Shown: piece by piece, positions 27,244-37,963 of the stretch | Layout of the letters: every line of letters starts with the position of its first letter | How positions within the stretch are numbered: the first letter of the stretch is position 1 | Source of the DNA: Tropicimonas sp. IMCC34011 | GTDB taxonomy: Bacteria; Pseudomonadota; Alphaproteobacteria; Rhodobacterales; Rhodobacteraceae | DNA length: 64,000 bases | Direction of reading: 5' to 3' | Assembly (NCBI RefSeq): GCF_003390865.1 | Contig: NZ_QMEJ01000001.1 | Location: forward strand, 372,001 to 436,000 | Program-made: the position numbers and the translations under genes | Notes under the pieces: model-generated | Database searches by the model: none | Told to the model about the DNA's origin: nothing | The model's input: the letters and a program-made list of their open reading frames with translations, nothing else

Positions 27244-27870
27244 CTATACGCCCATCGCGTCCTTCAATCGAGCAAGGGCCGCGGCAGGATCATCTTCGCG
27301 CCAGATCTCGTCGCCGATCCCGAAGAAATCCGTCACGGGGGCAAGCGACCGAATTGCGGTGACGTCGAGAGCACCCTCGGCAACCACAGGCAACTCGATC
27401 ATCTCGGACCACCACGCAAAAAGATCATGCTCGGCAACCGTACCATCTCCCAAGACACCGCCGCCGCCGACCGGCCCGAAGGCCACATAATCGGCGCCTG
27501 CTTCACCTGCGTTCAAGCCGTCATGCCGGGAAGCACCGCAAAATGCGCCTACGATGGCATCCGGACCGAGGGCCTTGCGCGCGGCTCGAATGTTCTTCGG
27601 GCCGGAGAGGTGTACTCCATCGAGACCGAGGCGTTCGGCAAGCTTGAAATGGTCCGTCACGACGAGGGCGACGTCGGCATCATGACAGACCGGCCGGACG
27701 GCATCAGCCGCCCGGGCAATGGCATCTTCGTCGGTGCCCTGGATCGCAAGACGGACGCAGGCGATCTCGGCGCCATCAAGGACCCTCGCGAGCCTGTCCG
27801 GAAAACTGCTCGGATCCGGAAGCGTCGGCGTGACAAGGTAAAGCTGCGGGAGTTCGGAGGTATCCGTCAT
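27244..27870 (-). CDS. thiamine-phosphate-synthase-like (ThiE/TenI) protein with altered active site
   Basis: 208 residues, starting 2 nt after the proA stop. TIM-barrel of the ThiE/TenI family: LYLVTPTLPD, ALVVTDHFKLAERLGLDGVHL, GAFCGASRHDGLNAGEAGADYVAFGPV and a C-terminal GGGV loop region. Canonical ThiE has a His-x-Gly-Gln-x-Asp stretch for pyrophosphate and Mg binding; here it reads HLSGPKN. It may therefore be TenI-like or have another role. The link to proline biosynthesis is positional only. Confidence 0.75.
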   Translation of the reverse strand: MTDTSELPQLYLVTPTLPDPSSFPDRLARVLDGAEIACVRLAIQGTDEDAIARAADAVRPVCHDADVALVVTDHFKLAERLGLDGVHLSGPKNIRAARKALGPDAIVGAFCGASRHDGLNAGEAGADYVAFGPVGGGGVLGDGTVAEHDLFAWWSEMIELPVVAEGALDVTAIRSLAPVTDFFGIGDEIWREDDPAAALARLKDAMGV

Positions 27871-27872
27871 GT

Positions 27873-29120
27873 TCAGGGCCTGACCGTTCCGTCGCCGGTG
27901 ACGAGGTACTTGAAGGAGGTTAGTTGTTCAGCCCCGACGGGGCCGCGTGCGTGCATCTTCCCGGTGGCGATCCCGATTTCGGCGCCCATGCCGAACTCAC
28001 CGCCGTCGGCGAACTGCGTCGAGGCGTTCCGCAGGAGGATCGCGCTGTCCAGCCTGGTGAAGAACAGATCGGCAGCCGCGTCATCCGCTGTCAGGATCGC
28101 CTCGGTATGAGACGATCCGTAACGGCGAATATGCGCGATCGCTCCATCGATATCCGGGACGAGGCGGGCAGCGATCTTCATGTCGAGATACTCCTTCCCC
28201 CAATCGTCCTCGGTCGCGGGGGCGGACCCGGAGAGCCCCTCGGCGCGAACGTCGACACCGGCCGCCATCAGCGCGTCGACGATCTTCTGACCGAGCTCGG
28301 CGGCATCCTTATGAACGAGGAGGCACTCCACCGCCCCGCAGATTCCGGTGCGGCGGGTCTTGGCATTGAGCACGACATCAATCGCCATTTCGGGATTGGC
28401 AGCCTTGTCGACATAGATATGGCAGATGCCCTCGAGATGGGCGAAGACCGGAACGCGCGCCTCGGTCTGGACCCGACCGACAAGGCTGCGTCCGCCGCGA
28501 GGAACGATCACGTCGATATACTCGGACAGGGTGAGCATCTCGCCGACGGCGGCGCGGTCAGTGGTGGGCACACGCTGGATGGCATCGGCGGGAAGACCGG
28601 CCGCGTTCAGGCCTTGTACGAGGGCATCGTGGATGGCCGCGGAGGAGCGCGTGCTCTCGGATCCGCCGCGCAGGATGACGGCATTGCCGGCCTTGAGACA
28701 GAGCGCGCCGGCATCGGCGGTCACGTTGGGACGACTTTCATAGATCACGCCGACGACGCCCAGCGGGGTGCGAACGCGTCTGATATGAAGGCCGGACGGC
28801 CGGTCCCATTCGGCGATAACGGCGCCGACGGGATCCTCCTGCGCGGCAATGGCGCGAACGCCTTCAGCCATCGATGCGATGCGGCCGGAATCGAGCTTCA
28901 GCCGGTCCGTCATGGCAGGAGTGAGGTTGGTCGCGGCGTCGAGATCGGCGGCATTCGCCGCCAAGATCTCAGCTTCGGCAGCAAGAATCGCGTCCGCGGC
29001 GGCCTCGAGAGCGGCGCGCTTGACTTCGGCCGGGGTGTAGGCAAGCACGTCGGCCGCTGCGCGCGCTCGACGGCCCATATCCTGCATCATCTCGTGAATG
29101 TCGCCTGTGCCGTCCTTCAT
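27873..29120 (-). CDS. proA: gamma-glutamyl phosphate reductase
   Basis: 415 residues from ATG 29120 ([12 protein letters not shown]), the usual ProA length. A GTG at 29171 would add 17 residues but lacks a ribosome-binding site. Aldehyde dehydrogenase fold: [13 protein letters not shown], the catalytic-Cys segment [15 protein letters not shown] and the C-terminal SSHTEAIL and [20 protein letters not shown]. It performs the NADPH-dependent second step of proline synthesis. It follows proB with a 75-bp gap. Confidence 0.95.
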   Translation of the reverse strand: MKDGTGDIHEMMQDMGRRARAAADVLAYTPAEVKRAALEAAADAILAAEAEILAANAADLDAATNLTPAMTDRLKLDSGRIASMAEGVRAIAAQEDPVGAVIAEWDRPSGLHIRRVRTPLGVVGVIYESRPNVTADAGALCLKAGNAVILRGGSESTRSSAAIHDALVQGLNAAGLPADAIQRVPTTDRAAVGEMLTLSEYIDVIVPRGGRSLVGRVQTEARVPVFAHLEGICHIYVDKAANPEMAIDVVLNAKTRRTGICGAVECLLVHKDAAELGQKIVDALMAAGVDVRAEGLSGSAPATEDDWGKEYLDMKIAARLVPDIDGAIAHIRRYGSSHTEAILTADDAAADLFFTRLDSAILLRNASTQFADGGEFGMGAEIGIATGKMHARGPVGAEQLTSFKYLVTGDGTVRP

Positions 29121-29195
29121 GGCCCGACCCCTTCGTTGCCGTTCGGCGTCCGGAATATGGGTATTCGCCACAAGATGAAAGGGCGGCGCTCGGCT

Positions 29196-31378
<2,183 letters not shown>

Positions 31379-31951
31379 TCAAGCCGCGGGTGAGCGCCGA
31401 GCCTCAAGACGGAGTAGATAGGTCCAGGTCGGCACCTTTGCGCCGCGGGAGACGCAGAAGGTTTCGGCATCGCCGATATAGTCGAACCCCGCCCCTGTCA
31501 GGACGCGCGCAGATATCGAGTTGTCCTGAAAGACGCTGGCGAAGATCGTGGCGCTGCCGAGCGGATTGGCCGCGGTGAGCGCGCGTACGGCTTCGGAGGC
31601 GAGGCCGGTATTCCAGAAGGCGGGCGCGACCCAGTATCCGATCTCAGCCTGGTTGGGCGCGCCGTGAAGCATGCGCGTCAGGGAAATGACGCCGACAAGC
31701 TCCCCAAGCCCGCTGGACGAGCCATCGAGGGCCCAGACCTCTTCCCGCCGGTTCGGCGCGAGGGCACGCGTGATGAAGGCTTCCGAGGTGCCGGGCGGCA
31801 GGGGATGCGGGATCGAAGAGGTGGATGCGGCAACGCGCTTGTCACCGGCATAGAGGCTCAGGAGGCCAGCATCGGAGCGACGCAGCGGCCGCAGCACCAC
31901 GCGGTCGGCCACGATCTCCGGCTGCCCGGTCAGGGAGACTGTCTCGCTCAT
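31379..31951 (-). CDS. GNAT-family N-acetyltransferase (RimJ/RimL type)
   Basis: 190 residues, ATG at 31951 with GAGGAGG upstream. Acetyltransf_3 pattern: VADRVVLRPLRRSDAGLLSLY, GELVGVISL, EIGYWVAPAFWNTGLASEAVRAL, FASVFQDNSISARVLTGAGF. It transfers an acetyl group from acetyl-CoA to an amine or protein N-terminus; substrate unknown. It lies between rpmA and obg, its usual Rhodobacteraceae place. Confidence 0.88.
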   Translation of the reverse strand: MSETVSLTGQPEIVADRVVLRPLRRSDAGLLSLYAGDKRVAASTSSIPHPLPPGTSEAFITRALAPNRREEVWALDGSSSGLGELVGVISLTRMLHGAPNQAEIGYWVAPAFWNTGLASEAVRALTAANPLGSATIFASVFQDNSISARVLTGAGFDYIGDAETFCVSRGAKVPTWTYLLRLEARRSPAA

Positions 31952-32053
31952 GAAATAACCCTCCTCGCAGCCGGGATTTTCCCGGCGCCGACCAGCAGCC
32001 CGTCCGCGTGCCCTCCCCGGACGCGGCAGGGCCGGATTCTCCGGCCGATACGG

Positions 32054-32085
32054 GGACGGGGCCGGCGACACCGCCAGCCCCGTCC
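32054..32085. other. GC-rich stem-loop between rpmA and the GNAT gene
   Basis: GGACGGGGC pairs with GCCCCGTCC (9 bp), with an inner GGCG/CGCC stem. It sits 49 bp past the rpmA stop on the minus strand. There is no T run, so it is a possible weak terminator or mRNA end rather than a standard intrinsic terminator. Confidence 0.45.
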
Positions 32086-32134
32086 AGATAGATCGTGTGT
32101 CTTTCGATCCGATTAAGCCCGGATCGGACGCGCC

Positions 32135-32404
32135 TTATTCGGCGGCGTCGGCGACGGGAAGAACGGAGATGAACGTCCGGCCCTTGAAGCCCTTGCGGAA
32201 GGACACGGCGCCTTCGACCTTGGCGAAGAGCGTGTGGTCCTTGCCTTCACCGACATTCTCGCCCGGCCACCACTTGTTGCCGCGCTGACGCGCGATGATG
32301 TTGCCGGGGATCACGGCTTCGCCACCGAACTTCTTGATACCGAGGCGGCGGCCGTCAGAGTCGCGACCGTTCCGGGAAGAGCCGCCAGCTTTCTTGTGTG
32401 CCAT
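32135..32404 (-). CDS. rpmA: 50S ribosomal protein L27
   Basis: 89 residues. [21 protein letters not shown]-terminus, [19 protein letters not shown] and [10 protein letters not shown] are diagnostic. The N-terminal tail reaches the peptidyl-transferase centre. It starts 6 nt after rplU. Confidence 0.98.
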   Translation of the reverse strand: MAHKKAGGSSRNGRDSDGRRLGIKKFGGEAVIPGNIIARQRGNKWWPGENVGEGKDHTLFAKVEGAVSFRKGFKGRTFISVLPVADAAE

Positions 32405-32410
32405 CGGGAC

Positions 32411-33145
32411 TTACTCCTGTTCTGCGGCGAACTGGGTCGCCTGGTCGATCCAGCCGTCACGCGTGATGCGGCCCTTGAAGGACAATTGGTCGTCCATGTA
32501 CTCGACCTCTTCCGGCGTCCACGCCGCGATCTGGTCGAAATGGTAGACACCGTTGTCGTTCAGCTTCTGCTTCAGCTTGGGGCCGACGCCACCGATCTTC
32601 GTGAGATCGTCACCCTTGCCGTCCCGCGATTCGCTGAGGAGGTTCGCGGGCTTCTTCTTCGGAGTGTCGGCGGCATCCGTGGTCTCGGCGACCTTCTCGT
32701 TCGCCTTGCCCTCGGTGACGCGGCGATTCATCTCCGCCTGGTCGGTCTTGTTCTTGGCGTAGCGGCCGTCGGAGGCGACGATCGCGGCACCCGAAACGGA
32801 CCCGGCGCCGATCGCAGCCTTCACGTCGCTCTTGTCGGCGCCCGATTCAAGAAGATCGGTGACGCGCAGGAGCGTGAGCTGCTGACGGTGCCCCTTGCGG
32901 CGCTGCGAGCTGTGCTTCCGGCGACGCTTGACGTAGTGGATGACCTTCTCGCCCTTGATCTGCTCGATCACCGTGGCCTGGACGCCCGCACCCTCGACGA
33001 GGGGGGCACCGACCGTGGAGCCGATCATGAGAATGTCGTTGAACTGGACGGTTTCGCCTGCTTCAGCTGCAAGCTTTTCGACACGAAGCACATCGCCGGA
33101 TTGAACGCGATACTGCTTGCCGCCGGTCTTGAGGACCGCAAACAT
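32411..33145 (-). CDS. rplU: 50S ribosomal protein L21 with long C-terminal HhH extension
   Basis: 244 residues, against about 100-105 for standard L21. Residues 1-103 are a complete L21 (MFAVLKTGGKQYRVQSGDVL, KVIHYVKRRRKHSSQRRKGHRQ). A low-complexity linker (about 104-170) leads to a C-terminal module DDLTKIGGVGPKLKQKLNDN...YHFDQIAAWTPEEVEYMDDQL. That module is the helix-hairpin-helix-like domain found at the end of alphaproteobacterial NuoE and elsewhere. Extended L21 proteins occur in this bacterial family. What the extra domain does on the ribosome is unknown. Confidence 0.95.
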   Translation of the reverse strand: MFAVLKTGGKQYRVQSGDVLRVEKLAAEAGETVQFNDILMIGSTVGAPLVEGAGVQATVIEQIKGEKVIHYVKRRRKHSSQRRKGHRQQLTLLRVTDLLESGADKSDVKAAIGAGSVSGAAIVASDGRYAKNKTDQAEMNRRVTEGKANEKVAETTDAADTPKKKPANLLSESRDGKGDDLTKIGGVGPKLKQKLNDNGVYHFDQIAAWTPEEVEYMDDQLSFKGRITRDGWIDQATQFAAEQE

Positions 33146-33180
33146 GGGCCGTTTCCTTCATTTCTCTCGCGTCTACGGCC

Positions 33181-33246
33181 TTCCGGGTCTCCGGAACGTT
33201 CGTGTCGGCCATGCCGACGCCTGTGACGGCGGCCCCCTCGGGGGCT
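33181..33246 (-). promoter_or_regulatory. structured 5' leader of rplU-rpmA (three hairpins)
   Basis: Between the predicted start site (about 33258) and rplU lie three stem-loops: TTCCGG-GTCT-CCGGAA (33181-33196), GTCGGC-CAT-GCCGAC (33204-33218) and a GCCCC/GGGGC hairpin (about 33231-33246). Ribosomal-protein operons are often controlled by such leaders. No known L21 leader consensus was matched. Confidence 0.4.
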
Positions 33247-33265
33247 CGGTTCTTAGGGAAGCCGC

Positions 33266-33294
33266 TCTATGGCGAGGAAGTCCCTTGGTGTCAA
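33266..33294 (-). promoter_or_regulatory. promoter of rplU-rpmA
   Basis: Minus-strand TTGACA (33294-33289), 17-bp spacer, CATAGA (33271-33266). The consensus -35 and ideal spacing suit a strongly expressed ribosomal operon. The -10 is weak. Confidence 0.55.
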
Positions 33295-33310
33295 GCGCCG
33301 CGGGGGCGTC

Positions 33311-34204
33311 TCAGATGTCTTCGCCGGCGATGAACCGCGCCGCGCCGCGGCCGAGGTCGTAGCTGATCCGGGTATAGAGCCGGTCGAACGCCCCGAAGAG
33401 CGCCGTGTTGAGGGCGATCCCGGCATCCGATTCGGAGAATGCGATGTAGGATGAGAGTTCGGCATCGGTGAGCGGTGCATAGGCCATGGCGAGGTAGGAG
33501 TAGATCCACTCCCCCGTCTCCTGACGGATGCGCGCCTCCTGGGCCCAGAGGTCGCCGTACATCGACCCCGTTTCGCTCCACTCCTCCGAGTATGCGCCGC
33601 CCGCGTCCAGACCTTCGAAGAAGGCAAGATTGGCGTTGAGTGCACCGACCACATTCTCTTCGAGCAGATCGTTCGCCGCGATGAACGCATCCAGAAGCTT
33701 CATCCGCTCGGGGTCCGCATCCGCCAGCTCACCGAGGTGGTCGTGGCTCGCTTCCTCGACACCGTCCTCCATCAACCCCTCGCGGGCGGCGATCTCCAGA
33801 TCCACGATCCGCTGCCCGAGGTCCGACGTGAAGAACTGCGCCGCGGCGGCGACGTCCTCTGCGGACATGTCGTGGACGAGGCCCTCCACCATGACACGGG
33901 TCATGGTGTCCATCGCGTAGATCTCCCGCGTCGCCGCGGTCCACCGCGCGCCGCCTTCGCCCGGAAAGAGCTGGTCCCGCAACTCGACGGCATAGGCCAG
34001 TCCCTCGGCCCGCATCACCGCCATGAGCTCCTCGATGCGCAACGCTTCGGCAAGCGGCGCGACCTCCGCCCGATCGGCGGCTCTCACGGATGGCATGGGC
34101 GCTGTCTGGGCCGTGGCATCGATCGGCGCCAGCGCGAGCCCACCGCAGAGAGCAGCAGGCAGCGCAGACAAAAGGACGCGGGCGGCAATTTTGGTCGGAC
34201 GCAT
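33311..34204 (-). CDS. secreted DUF2059-type protein
   Basis: 297 residues from ATG 34204 (MRPTKIAARVLLSALPAALC), which gives a Sec signal peptide cut near ATAQT. Two helical halves follow, each with the DUF2059 pattern of hydrophobic helices around a FTSDLGQRIV- or AFSESDAGIAL-type stretch (EDVAAAAQFFTSDLGQRI; LSSYIAFSESDAGIAL). Function is unknown; the family is periplasmic. The frame stays open further upstream, but that part is antisense to tRNA-Ser and is not coding. Confidence 0.82.
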   Translation of the reverse strand: MRPTKIAARVLLSALPAALCGGLALAPIDATAQTAPMPSVRAADRAEVAPLAEALRIEELMAVMRAEGLAYAVELRDQLFPGEGGARWTAATREIYAMDTMTRVMVEGLVHDMSAEDVAAAAQFFTSDLGQRIVDLEIAAREGLMEDGVEEASHDHLGELADADPERMKLLDAFIAANDLLEENVVGALNANLAFFEGLDAGGAYSEEWSETGSMYGDLWAQEARIRQETGEWIYSYLAMAYAPLTDAELSSYIAFSESDAGIALNTALFGAFDRLYTRISYDLGRGAARFIAGEDI

Positions 34205-34323
34205 TCGGATGACCCCTTTGCGGACGGTGACGCTCCATGACGACAGGACGTGACCCGACGCCGAACCGACAATGCCGCACGGCAGCTCGGGTCCGGCACG
34301 GGCGCAGCCCATCGCGTTGACCA

Positions 34324-34352
34324 GCGATACGCAACGCATTGCGTCCTGCCAA
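34324..34352 (-). promoter_or_regulatory. possible promoter of the DUF2059 gene
   Basis: Minus-strand TTGGCA (34352-34347), 17-bp spacer, TATCGC (34329-34324), about 120 bp before the start codon. The rest of 34205-34445 shows nothing else I can name. Confidence 0.4.
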
Positions 34353-34445
34353 GCGGGACCCACCAAATCGTCAGGCGTCGGCGCCTCCTGGCCGGCCCCG
34401 CCCTGCCCTGCCCGCATTCCGCTGGGAAACCCGCCAGATCGGGGG

Positions 34446-34474
34446 TTGCATGCCCGCCCGCCACGGCCTAAACG
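34446..34474 (+). promoter_or_regulatory. promoter of tRNA-Ser
   Basis: TTGCAT, 17-bp spacer, TAAACG, ending 26 bp before the mature tRNA. The architecture is the same as for tRNA-Gly (TTGACC-17-TAAATC). Confidence 0.55.
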
Positions 34475-34500
34475 ACACGCCACCTGCGACCCAGCAGCGC

Positions 34501-34590
34501 GGAGAGGTGCCGGAGCGGTCGAACGGGGCGGTCTCGAAAACCGTTGACCCTTCACGGGGTCCCAGGGTTCGAATCCCTGTCTCTCCGCCA
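34501..34590 (+). tRNA. tRNA-Ser (anticodon CGA)
   Basis: 90 nt with encoded CCA. Acceptor GGAGAGG pairs with TCTCTCC (one G-U). The D-arm is GTGCCGGAGCGGTCGAAC, the anticodon loop CTCGAAA (CGA), the long variable arm TGACCCTTCACGGGGTCCC confirms a class II tRNA, and the T-arm is AGGGTTCGAATCCCT. Confidence 0.96.
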
Positions 34591-34701
34591 CTAACTCCCT
34601 GTAGTTATGTTTCTATTTTGCTTATGGGCGCCCTCGGGAAGCTCGTTTGCCAGGACATCGTCATACCATGACGACTTTCAGCACCGCCGCTTGCACCGAC
34701 T

Positions 34702-34821
34702 ATGCCGTGCCACCCCGAGACCTTCTCCGACAGTACCGTTCAGACCTTCCTGACGCTGAAGGTCCTCTTCGGCCTGCCGCTCCGCCAGACCGTCGGTCTT
34801 GTCGCGAGCCTGATCGGCCGA
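34702..34821 (+). pseudogene. IS5-family transposase fragment
   Basis: The translated stretch FSDSTVQTFLTLKVLFGLPL followed by RQTVGLVASLIG matches the N-terminal region of IS5/IS903-type DDE transposases (compare (Y/F)SDAAIQ-x-L-x3-KVLFGLPLRQT). Only about 40 codons remain. Neither the rest of the transposase nor terminal repeats are recognisable. It sits 112 bp after tRNA-Ser, a frequent integration place. Confidence 0.7.
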
Positions 34822-35215
34822 GCCGATGTCCGGGCCGGGTGCTCTGAAAGAAATGGACAGGCTGTCATTCCCGCAGATGCGCTGAGGCTTCGATGCACCG
34901 CCTCAAGCTTTTTCCTAAGCGCCGCACAGCGCAGCAAGCCCCGTGCGTCTGGGATGGGCCGAACGTGCGCCTGACCCACGAGGAAAACGCGCCCTACGAC
35001 ACACCGGAGACATGGCGCCCGCAGTGTCGAGCAGAGGCCAGGTTTGTTGCTCCCGCCATCCACTCAAAGCAAGAGGCGGAAGCGATCGGGTCAGTGCCGA
35101 CCTTCACAAGATGTCAGCCGCTGCAATTTGGCGTCTCCCAGGCAGGCGTTGATGACACACATTATCGGGTGAAACACGGTCGGCTGATCGGGACATCGAT
35201 GAAGGCCGGATCTGT
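34822..35215. other. degenerate region without a recognisable gene
   Basis: About 390 bases between the transposase remnant and the end of the ABC-transporter fusion gene. Short frames exist but none has family features or a ribosome-binding site. I could not find a second copy of the tRNA-Ser 3' end, so no attachment site is demonstrated. It is probably decayed mobile DNA. Confidence 0.45.
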
Positions 35216-37963
35216 TTAGGACGGCACCGACAACGTGGAGCTCCCTGCCCATTCAGGGTCTTCCTCCCACGACATCACCAATTGACCGGCGTCTGCCCTG
35301 CGCCACTCCCGGCGGGGGCCGACGTAGTCCGTGGGACGGACGGGGCTGCGCAGATCGCCCGCGGGCACGGAGCGTCGCTGGCCGCGCCGGGACGGATCGG
35401 CCACCGGCACGGCTTGGAGAAGCCGCTTGGTGTATGGGTGCTGGGGATCGCCGAAGACGGCCTCGCGTGGGCCGATCTCAACGATTTCGCCGAGATACAT
35501 TACCGCGACGCGATGGCTGACCCTCTCGACCACCGCCATATCGTGGCTGATGAACAGATAGGCGAGCCCCATGGTCTCCTGCAGCTCCATGAGCAGGTTG
35601 ACCACCTCGGCTTTGACCGACACGTCGAGCGCCGACACCGCCTCGTCCGCCACGATGACCTTCGGCTCGAGCGCGAGGGCCCGGGCGATGCAGATCCGCT
35701 GGCGCTGCCCGCCTGAGAATTCGTGGGGAAACCGGTCGGCCATCTCGGGGCTCAGCCCGACACGGACCAGCAGGTCTTCCACGCGCTTCCGGGCCTCTGC
35801 GCCCCGCGCGCGGTCGTGGATCAGAAGAGGCTCGGCGATCGAAGCGCCGACGCGCTGCGTCGGGTTGAGGCTGGCGAACGGATCCTGGAAGATCATCTGC
35901 ATCTCGCGCCGAAGGGCGCGGAGTTGCTTTGGGTCCGCGCCTGTCACATCCCTGCCGGCGAGCTGCACCTCCCCTGCATCGGGATCGGTCAGGCGCAGGA
36001 TCGCGCGCCCCGTCGTTGATTTGCCGCAGCCCGATTCACCGACCAGCGAGAGCGTCTCGCCCGCATGGATGTCAAAGCTCACGTTCTCACTTGCATGCAC
36101 CCGCCCCGGTGACGGTGAAAGCAACCGCCCAGGCAGCTCGAACCGCTTTACGAGGCCCTGCACCCGCAGCACGGGGTCCGCATCGCGGCGGACAGTGTCG
36201 CGTCTCTCGGGTGCCTGGCGCGCGATGCCAGTGGCGCGATCGACCTCGGGAAACCGCAAGGGATGTGCCTGTCCCGCCATGGCGCCGATCCGCGGCACCG
36301 ACGCGAGAAGCGCGCGGGTATAGGGATGCTCCGGCGCGGCAAAGATCGTCTCGCTCGCGCCCGTCTCGACCAGCTTGCCGCGGTACATCACCGCGACGGT
36401 GTCGGCGAGTTCCGCGACGACGCCCATGTCGTGCGTGATGAACACCACCGCCATACCGTCTTCGCGCTGCAACTCCTTCAGCAACTCGAGAATCTGCGCC
36501 TGCACCGTGACGTCGAGCGCGGTGGTCGGCTCGTCCGCGATCAGAAGCTTCGGGCGACCGGCCAATGCCATCGCGATCATCACCCGTTGCCGCATGCCGC
36601 CCGAAAAGTTGTGCGGAAACTGGTCGATCCGCGTGGCGGAGTCAGGGATGCGTACCCTGTCGAGCAGGCGGAGCGCCTCGGCCCGCGCTTCGGCTCGGGT
36701 CACGTCGCGATGCGCCTGGATCGCCTCGACGATCTGCGTTCCGACCGTGAGGACCGGGTTCAGAGAGGTCATCGGTTCCTGGAAGATCATCGCGATGTCG
36801 TTGCCGCGAATATCGCGGAACGCCTCGTCCGACAGCGTCATCAGCTCCCGCCCATCGAGGGTCACGGATCCGCTCATGCGGGTCGTGCCACGCTCGTTCA
36901 GGCGCATGAGCGACAGCGCGGTCACGCTCTTGCCCGATCCGGACTCACCGACGATGGCCAGCGTCTCGCCACGCCGGACGTCGAGCGACACGCCGCTGAC
37001 AGCCTCGACCGGACCCGCCTCGGTCAGGAATTCGGTCCTGAGATCCGACACGGACAGGAGCGCGTCGCTGGCAGCCTCGGGCGCGCGGTAGACGACCTCT
37101 TCCGACACGCTTTGCCTGGACGCGCGGGCCGCGTTGGCACTGCGTGGGTTGAACCGCGCCTGAAGGGCGTCGCAGAGCCGGTTGACCACGAAGACCGTCA
37201 GGACGAGGCAGAGGCTTGGCCAGACGATACCCATCGGGTTCACCTCGACCTGCGCTCGCGCAGCCCGGATCATCAGGCCCCAGGACGGCGTTGGCGGCAC
37301 GACCCCGAGTCCGAGGAAGCTGAGGCCGGCTTCGACGATGATGGCGTGGGACGCGGTCAGCGAGAACTGTACCAGCACCGGTCCGGCGATGTTCGGCAGG
37401 ATAGACCGCGCGAGGATCCGCGGCGCCCGGGCCCCGAAGGCGCGTTGCGCGTCAACGTATTCGTGACGCCGCACCGAAAGCGTTTCGCCATAGGCCACGC
37501 GCGCGAAATTCGGGACGTAGAGGATCGACAGGCAGATCACCAGCGTGGCGACGCTGGGCCCGAACAGGGCAACGACGAGCAGGGCCATCAGGATGGGAGG
37601 AAACGCCAGCAGGACGTCCGACACCCGGAGCGTCGCGAATTCCCAGAAACGCCCGAAGTAGCCTCCGGCGATCCCCGCGGCGGTGCCGAGCGTCGCCGCG
37701 ATGAGCGCGGTCGCGAAGGCGATGCTCAGGGATGTGCGTGCCCCGTAGAGAAGGCGGGACAGGACGTCGCGCCCGAAATTGTCCTGCCCCAGCGGATGCG
37801 CCGACGAGGGCGCAGCGTAGCGCTCCGCGATGCTCATCGCCGTCGGATCGAGCCGCCAGACCATCGGCCCGAGGACCGCGATACCGATCAGGGCCACGAG
37901 CAGACCGAGGTTGAGCTCGAGAGCGCCCGGGCCGCGGCGTTGTGTACTCCGTGTCTTGTCCAT
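35216..37963 (-). CDS. fused peptide-type ABC transporter: DppC permease + two ATPase domains
   Basis: 915 residues in one uninterrupted frame. ATG at 37963 shares one base with the dppB-like stop (TGATG). Residues 1-270: DppC/OppC permease with TM helices from 17, [21 protein letters not shown], and an EAA loop near 166-195. Residues about 300-560: DppD-like ATPase (Walker A GESGSGKS 339-346, signature NFSGGMRQR, Walker [14 protein letters not shown]-terminal [11 protein letters not shown]). Residues about 597-870: DppF-like ATPase (Walker [10 protein letters not shown], signature EFSGGQRQR, Walker [13 protein letters not shown]). Normally these are three proteins. No stop or frameshift breaks the joins. 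It should work with the DppB-like protein and binding protein upstream in the operon. Confidence 0.88.
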   Translation of the reverse strand: MDKTRSTQRRGPGALELNLGLLVALIGIAVLGPMVWRLDPTAMSIAERYAAPSSAHPLGQDNFGRDVLSRLLYGARTSLSIAFATALIAATLGTAAGIAGGYFGRFWEFATLRVSDVLLAFPPILMALLVVALFGPSVATLVICLSILYVPNFARVAYGETLSVRRHEYVDAQRAFGARAPRILARSILPNIAGPVLVQFSLTASHAIIVEAGLSFLGLGVVPPTPSWGLMIRAARAQVEVNPMGIVWPSLCLVLTVFVVNRLCDALQARFNPRSANAARASRQSVSEEVVYRAPEAASDALLSVSDLRTEFLTEAGPVEAVSGVSLDVRRGETLAIVGESGSGKSVTALSLMRLNERGTTRMSGSVTLDGRELMTLSDEAFRDIRGNDIAMIFQEPMTSLNPVLTVGTQIVEAIQAHRDVTRAEARAEALRLLDRVRIPDSATRIDQFPHNFSGGMRQRVMIAMALAGRPKLLIADEPTTALDVTVQAQILELLKELQREDGMAVVFITHDMGVVAELADTVAVMYRGKLVETGASETIFAAPEHPYTRALLASVPRIGAMAGQAHPLRFPEVDRATGIARQAPERRDTVRRDADPVLRVQGLVKRFELPGRLLSPSPGRVHASENVSFDIHAGETLSLVGESGCGKSTTGRAILRLTDPDAGEVQLAGRDVTGADPKQLRALRREMQMIFQDPFASLNPTQRVGASIAEPLLIHDRARGAEARKRVEDLLVRVGLSPEMADRFPHEFSGGQRQRICIARALALEPKVIVADEAVSALDVSVKAEVVNLLMELQETMGLAYLFISHDMAVVERVSHRVAVMYLGEIVEIGPREAVFGDPQHPYTKRLLQAVPVADPSRRGQRRSVPAGDLRSPVRPTDYVGPRREWRRADAGQLVMSWEEDPEWAGSSTLSVPS

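Noticed and set aside
34205-34591. N-terminal extension of the DUF2059 frame reading through tRNA-Ser
   Set aside because: The peptide MAERQGFEPWDPVKGQRF is the familiar spurious translation of the reverse strand of a tRNA-Ser gene; the real start at 34204 has a signal peptide.
34822-35219. Plus-strand frame of about 108 codons (from 34893)
   Set aside because: No family features, odd composition, no ribosome-binding site, and it lies in decayed mobile DNA.
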